Positions 6,385 to 7,635 of a stretch of 7,635 bases of DNA are shown here, piece after piece. A program made the position numbers and the translations under genes. Below the pieces are notes generated by a model. That model ran no database searches, was not told the DNA's origin, and saw only the letters and a list, made by a program, of their open reading frames with translations. The stretch comes from Opitutia bacterium UBA7876 (lineage in GTDB: Bacteria; Verrucomicrobiota; Verrucomicrobiia; Opitutales; Seribacteraceae): positions 1-7,635 of the forward strand of contig DLRY01000064.1 in assembly GCA_002500665.1 (NCBI GenBank), written 5' to 3'. Each line of letters starts with the position of its first letter. Position 1 is the first letter of the stretch.

Positions 6385-7487
6385 GCAAGCTCAAACGCGT
6401 CGCCTCCATAGATTTCCTAAGAGGGCTTTCCTGCCTGGGAATCTTGCTCTATCACGTCAGGGTAGACTTGTGGGTGGGATGGCGGGAAATCTCCAACTTC
6501 CCCGAAAGCTACACCGCGTTCGAGAGGGCCGTTGCATGGTTGTCCGTACCCGCCCCTTTTCTGGGGTATGCCATCCTTCTTTTCTTTCTCATTAGCGGTT
6601 TTTGTATCCACTACCCTTTTGCGGAAAACAGTCATCCCAATTGGAAGGCCTACATCCTTCGAAGATTTCTTCGAATTTATCCGCCCTACCTTGTAGCCGT
6701 AGTTCTGACTGCTGCGATCACCTATTTCTGCCACCTTTTTTGGAGCGACCAAACTTGGGATCCCGGAAGAATCTGGAGAGTGCTTTCCCTTACCCAGAAT
6801 TATCCCCCGGACAGGGGACAATTCTTAAGCAATCCATCCCTCTGGACCATACCTCTGGAGATGGAATTCTATCTTCTTTATCCCGTTGCCTTTATATTTT
6901 TCTCCAAGCTGAAGTCCCCTTTTCTTTGGGTATTTGCCGGAGGGCTAAGCATCTGGGGCGTATATCTTTCAAACCAAGGTTTTGCCTGGACCAGTTTCAC
7001 CGCGCTTTTCTTTTGGCCGGTCTGGCTGCTGGGAGCTTGGGCGGCATGCCTTTACCGAAAAAACAAACTCTCAAACCTATCTTATGTCCTCATCATTCCA
7101 CCCCTATTGCTTAGCTTGGGTCTTGCACTCGCCAGTCGACTACAGGATTGGAACGCTTGGGTGCAGTACCTCCTCTGGGCCTGTTTTTATCTCTGCCTTC
7201 TTTTCCTCACCTTGAGTTGGCGAAACAACTCGTCAAATTCGTTGCTGCGAGCCTTGTATCGCTTTCTTTCATGGTTGGGAAAGATTTCTTTTTCCGTGTA
7301 CCTCGTTCACTTTCCTCTGTTTAAGCTCTTCGGATACCTGCATATCTCGATTTTCGCGGAGAAGCCCGCAAACTTCCTCGTTTCTCTGGGTTATCTTTGC
7401 CTAGTCTGCCCATTGGGATGGCTCTTCTACCTGTGCGTGGAACGTCCCGTACACTTTTGGTCAAGAAACCGCATCAGGGCAAAATGA
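6381..7487 (+). CDS. Acyltransferase-3 family membrane O-acyltransferase (full length)
   Basis: A 368-residue integral membrane acyltransferase of the OafA/NodX/ExoZ-like family, which transfers an acyl group (most often acetyl) from the cytoplasm to hydroxyls of a glycan. Seen: the R14-X10-H25 motif in helix 1 (DFLRGLSCLGILLYHV, 11-26), ILLFFLISGFCI (65-76) in helix 2, YILRRFLRIYPPYL (91-104), SLWTIPLEMEFYLLYPV (153-169) with the acidic cluster E160/E162 expected before FYLLYP, KISFSVYLVHFPLF (301-314), and the terminal CVERPVHFW (352-360). About ten hydrophobic helices span the protein and there is no added periplasmic SGNH domain, so it is the single-domain type. ATG 6381 overlaps the GT4 stop as ATGA. 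It is intact, unlike the fragment at 941-1216, and the two helix-1/2 regions differ enough that they are not a recent duplication. The target sugar is unknown; it presumably decorates the glycan built by the neighbouring transferases. Confidence 0.93.
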   Translation: MSKLKRVASIDFLRGLSCLGILLYHVRVDLWVGWREISNFPESYTAFERAVAWLSVPAPFLGYAILLFFLISGFCIHYPFAENSHPNWKAYILRRFLRIYPPYLVAVVLTAAITYFCHLFWSDQTWDPGRIWRVLSLTQNYPPDRGQFLSNPSLWTIPLEMEFYLLYPVAFIFFSKLKSPFLWVFAGGLSIWGVYLSNQGFAWTSFTALFFWPVWLLGAWAACLYRKNKLSNLSYVLIIPPLLLSLGLALASRLQDWNAWVQYLLWACFYLCLLFLTLSWRNNSSNSLLRALYRFLSWLGKISFSVYLVHFPLFKLFGYLHISIFAEKPANFLVSLGYLCLVCPLGWLFYLCVERPVHFWSRNRIRAK

Positions 7488-7635
7488 TCGCCCAAAGAAG
7501 GTTTCTCGTATGCCATCCCACTGGAAATACGTTCGTTCGGGCTCTTCTGCAGGAGCTTGAAAGCCAAGAACTCTTGCAGAAGTATTATACCACTCTGGGA
7601 ATTGGAGAAGAGGCGAATCCTTTGATGAAAAGGCT
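7484..7635 (+). CDS. Probable glycosyltransferase, N-terminal fragment cut by window edge
   Basis: Fifty complete codons from ATG 7484 remain open to the window end, overlapping the acyltransferase stop as ATGA; a weak AGGG sits 4 bases upstream. The visible protein begins MIAQRRFLVCHPTGNTFVRA and continues with an amphipathic helix and a KYYTTLGIG segment. A short strand, an HPTGN loop and a helix ending in a strand that names the counterpart ('YTTL') resemble the first unit of GT-B glycosyltransferases in polysaccharide clusters, as I recall them. Too little is present for E-X7-E or other diagnostic motifs, so the assignment leans on this N-terminus and the operon context. The gene shows that the operon continues to the right. 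Confidence 0.6.
   Translation, partial: MIAQRRFLVCHPTGNTFVRALLQELESQELLQKYYTTLGIGEEANPLMKR

Noticed and set aside
6417..6821. A 134-codon minus-strand frame.
   Set aside because: It is antisense to the acyltransferase coding region with no recognisable protein content.
6602..7114. A 170-codon plus-strand frame inside the acyltransferase gene.
   Set aside because: It is an out-of-frame shadow of the acyltransferase: Ser/Pro/Leu-rich, without motifs, while the other frame carries all family signatures.
941..7487. The two acyltransferase-3 genes as a duplicated pair or a recombination repeat.
   Set aside because: Only family-level motifs are shared between 941-1130 and the start of 6381-7487; the nucleotide sequences are not visibly alike.
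1..7635. Insertion sequences, tRNA/rRNA genes, CRISPR arrays, terminators or riboswitches.
   Set aside because: Reading both strands showed no transposase-like protein, no paired terminal repeats, no spaced direct repeats and no room outside genes; the longest gap is 37 bases and holds no hairpin followed by a T-run.

Overview
The window is the interior of a surface-polysaccharide (O-antigen, capsule or exopolysaccharide) biosynthesis cluster from a bacterium. All genes lie on the + strand and are packed almost end to end. Base composition is moderate (a little above half G+C by eye). The taxon cannot be fixed from the sequence. The protein flavour (GT9 with an NSS motif, free use of TTG starts, many starts without a clear Shine-Dalgarno) would suit the Verrucomicrobia/Planctomycetes sphere, but this is a weak inference.

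Layout: (1) the 3' part of a GT9 (heptosyltransferase-like) glycosyltransferase, cut by the left edge; (2) a TTG-started remnant of a membrane acyltransferase (acyltransferase-3 family), only 91 codons long where about 350 are expected; (3) a GT-B (GT4-like) glycosyltransferase beginning 1 base after the remnant; (4) an extended-SDR NAD-dependent sugar epimerase/dehydratase whose catalytic Tyr position is Asn; (5) a DegT/DnrJ/EryC1/StrS PLP-dependent sugar aminotransferase; (6) a DxD-type putative GT-A glycosyltransferase; (7) a GT4 glycosyltransferase; (8) a full-length acyltransferase-3 membrane protein; (9) the first 50 codons of another protein, probably a glycosyltransferase, cut by the right edge.

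Spacing points to one transcript: genes 1/2 abut, 2/3 are 1 base apart, 3/4 are 37 apart, 4/5 are 11 apart, and 5/6, 6/7, 7/8 and 8/9 overlap by 4, 7, 4 and 4 bases. I see no internal promoter, terminator, RNA gene, mobile element, CRISPR array or long repeat, and no gene-free stretch longer than 37 bases.

Working model (inference): the SDR and the aminotransferase make a nucleotide-linked keto- and then amino-sugar. The four or five glycosyltransferases assemble it with other sugars into an oligosaccharide repeat or core. The intact acyltransferase decorates the glycan, probably by O-acetylation, at the inner membrane. No flippase, polymerase, chain-length regulator or initiating glycosyl-phosphate transferase lies in the window, so these must be elsewhere. 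The points most worth a second look are the Tyr-less SDR next to an aminotransferase and the truncated acyltransferase.
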